DNA of 7,358 nt from an uncultured Selenomonas sp. (GTDB lineage: Bacteria; Bacillota; Negativicutes; Selenomonadales; Selenomonadaceae): contig CALGGN010000429.1 of the NCBI GenBank assembly GCA_937915915.1, positions 1 through 7,358 of the forward strand. Reading direction: 5' to 3'. This document shows, in pieces, positions 6,182 through 7,358 of the stretch (its first letter is position 1; each line of letters starts with the position of its first letter). The notes under the pieces were generated by a model, which did not search any database, was not told the origin of the DNA, and was given only the letters and a program-made list of their open reading frames with translations. The translations under genes and the position numbers were made by a program.

Positions 6182-7281
6182 ACTACATTCGGATCGCTGT
6201 AGACGCGCGTATGATCAGGAATTCTGGCATTGGCACTGTGCTGGCGAACGTTCTGGGGGCATGGATTGACAAGCAGGAGAATTTTTTCTTTTACTTGCTG
6301 GGGGATCCTGAAATCCTGACTTGCTACAATTGGAGCAGTTCCTCCAGCGTCATGGTGGTGCCGTGTCTGGCTCCTATCTATTCGATACGTGAGCAGATGG
6401 CGGTGCCGTTCTGTATCCCGAATGATGCCGACATTTTGTGGGTGCCCCATTACAATATACCGCTGTTCTACGGCGGGAAAATGCTGGTGACGGTGCATGA
6501 TGTTTTTCATCTTGACATGCCGCAGCTGGTGCCGGGGCTGCATCGGCGGATGTATGCCAGACTCATGTTCAAGGCTGTGACGCATAAAGCCGATAGGATT
6601 GTGTGTGTGTCGGAGTTTACCCGAAAGCGGCTGCAATATTTTGAGCCGCAGCTGCCGCCTGAAAAATTGATCGTGGCAGTCAATGGCATTGATCCTTTTT
6701 GGAGTCAGTCCCATGCAGCGCAAGAACGACCGTATGGTAAGCCATACATGCTTTTTGTGGGCAATATCAAGCCCAATAAGAATCTTAAACGGCTGATGAA
6801 AGCTTTTTGCATGGTAAAAGAACAGATTCCTCATGACTTGATCATCGTAGGGAAAAAGGAAGGCTTCATCATTGGCGACCGGGAGGTCATGGAAGCAGCG
6901 TCTGCTATGGGGGAGCGCGTTTTTTTCACCGGACGTATTGATGATGATGCATTGCGCAATTATTACCGCTTTGCGGACTTGTTCGTGTTCCCCTCGCTTT
7001 ACGAGGGATTCGGGCTTCCGCCTATGGAGGCTCTGGCGGCAGGATGTCATAGGCTGCTGCTCAGTGACATCCCGGTTTTGCGTGAAATATATCACGATTT
7101 GGCAACCTTTGCGGATCCGTATAGCGCAGAGGCACTGGCTGAAGGAATGTTGTCCTGCCCAAAAAAGCCGCCTGTTTCCGCAAAGCAGGTAGATAGCTTG
7201 ATGCAGAGACACAACTGGCAGCAGGTGGTACAAAAAATGGAAAGTATGGTAACACAAGTAGTGTCTGACACTTCTCTTTGA
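6178..7281 (+). CDS. GT4 family glycosyltransferase, MtfB-like (probable mannosyl- or related sugar transferase)
   Basis: This second GT-B retaining glycosyltransferase has 367 residues, normal for the family. The N-terminus reads IRIAVDARMIRNSGIGTVLANVL (4-26), the SGIG type of acceptor-domain loop. It is followed by WVPHYNIPL (88-96), VTVHDVFHLDMP (104-115) and VCVSEFTRKRL (142-152). The donor domain has NGIDPFW (169-175), FVGNIKPNKNLKRLMKAF (193-210), FTGRIDDDALRNYYRFADLFVFPSLYEGFG (250-279) and the EX7E motif EGFGLPPME (276-284). The pattern is closest to the MtfB-like GT4 group, whose name comes from the E. coli O9 mannosyltransferase; the sugar transferred here is inferred. The usual proline after the glycine-cysteine that follows EX7E is replaced (GCHRLLLSDIP). 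The ATG overlaps the previous gene's TGA (ATGA), pointing to coupled translation. The stop codon lies inside a 13-bp inverted repeat. Confidence 0.9.
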   Translation: MNYIRIAVDARMIRNSGIGTVLANVLGAWIDKQENFFFYLLGDPEILTCYNWSSSSSVMVVPCLAPIYSIREQMAVPFCIPNDADILWVPHYNIPLFYGGKMLVTVHDVFHLDMPQLVPGLHRRMYARLMFKAVTHKADRIVCVSEFTRKRLQYFEPQLPPEKLIVAVNGIDPFWSQSHAAQERPYGKPYMLFVGNIKPNKNLKRLMKAFCMVKEQIPHDLIIVGKKEGFIIGDREVMEAASAMGERVFFTGRIDDDALRNYYRFADLFVFPSLYEGFGLPPMEALAAGCHRLLLSDIPVLREIYHDLATFADPYSAEALAEGMLSCPKKPPVSAKQVDSLMQRHNWQQVVQKMESMVTQVVSDTSL

Positions 7282-7319
7282 TAAAAATTTTAAATGAAGG
7301 ATGAGGATTTTTATCAAAG
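7276..7319. repeat. Perfect 13-bp inverted repeat spanning the end of the last glycosyltransferase gene
   Basis: CTTTGATAAAAAT (7276-7288) is the exact reverse complement of ATTTTTATCAAAG (7307-7319), separated by 18 bases. The left arm covers the last codon and TGA stop of the glycosyltransferase. The stem is AU-rich and no run of T follows it on the plus strand, so it is not a typical intrinsic terminator. It could be a weak hairpin at the 3' end, a protein-binding site ahead of a following gene, or a recombination site. After it, CGTGC-ATAC-GCACG (7325-7338) forms a small stem-loop. Nothing else in the tail can be assigned firmly. Confidence 0.55.
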
Positions 7320-7358
7320 CCAGTCGTGCATACGCACGCTTGAGGTTTCATGCGCGCT

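Noticed and set aside
7260..7272. Small palindrome AGTGTCTGACACT near the end of the second glycosyltransferase
   Set aside because: It has six-base arms with a single central base inside coding sequence. It is too short to separate from chance and is not followed by a T run.
6022..7317. A 431-codon minus-strand frame opposite the second glycosyltransferase
   Set aside because: Its translation is rich in His, Arg and Gln, has no domain pattern, and lies opposite a clear GT4 enzyme. It appears to be the complement of codon bias rather than a gene.
7276..7319. Reading the 13-bp inverted repeat as an intrinsic terminator
   Set aside because: The stem is almost all A-U pairs, the loop is 18 bases, and no T tract follows on either strand, so efficient termination is not expected.
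1..7358. CRISPR arrays, tRNA or rRNA genes, insertion sequences and transposase fragments
   Set aside because: I saw no regularly spaced repeats, no cloverleaf-like segments, and no transposase motifs. Nearly all of the window is occupied by the seven enzyme genes.

Overview
This window is part of a bacterial cell-surface polysaccharide locus. It holds two gene sets pointing away from a shared control region at about 3507-3702. To the left, on the minus strand, is a tightly packed, complete dTDP-L-rhamnose pathway in the order rmlA-rmlC-rmlB-rmlD. To the right, on the plus strand, are manC (GDP-mannose supply) and two overlapping GT4-family glycosyltransferases. Coding density is very high, and nearly all of the longer antisense reading frames look like shadows of these seven genes.

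Organism: base composition is moderately GC-rich. Shine-Dalgarno sites of the AGGAG/GGAGG type are strong and well spaced, TTG starts are used, and both divergent promoters look like standard housekeeping-sigma sites. Together with the flavour of the proteins, this fits a Firmicute. My best guess is a diderm member of the Negativicutes (Selenomonas/Mitsuokella-like), where such a locus would make O-antigen or a capsule. That placement is an impression from the sequence and has not been tested by a search.

Layout: 1-20 is the tail of the rml operon and carries a ribosome-binding site with no gene inside the window, so the operon probably continues leftward. 21-3506 is rmlD, rmlB, rmlC and rmlA (listed left to right; transcribed right to left). 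3507-3702 is the divergent control region, with a leftward promoter (TTTACA-17-TAAAAT), a rightward promoter (TTGAAG-17-TAGAAT with extended -10) and GTGCAA repeats between them. 3703-7281 is manC and two glycosyltransferases, each overlapping the gene before it. 7276-7319 is a perfect 13-bp inverted repeat spanning the last stop codon, and the remaining bases to 7358 show no gene I can firmly support.

How it works together: RmlA, B, C and D turn glucose-1-phosphate and dTTP into dTDP-L-rhamnose. ManC makes GDP-mannose from mannose-1-phosphate and may also isomerise fructose-6-phosphate. The two GT4 enzymes resemble the WbaZ/MtfA and MtfB types of mannosyltransferase, so they probably add mannose or a mannose-derived sugar to the growing glycan. 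No phosphomannomutase, rhamnosyltransferase, polymerase, flippase or ABC exporter lies in the window. I found no evidence for a novel system. The points most worth a second look are the inter-promoter GTGCAA dyad, the altered metal-site motif in ManC, the 13-bp inverted repeat at the right end, and the non-ATG starts of rmlA and rmlC.
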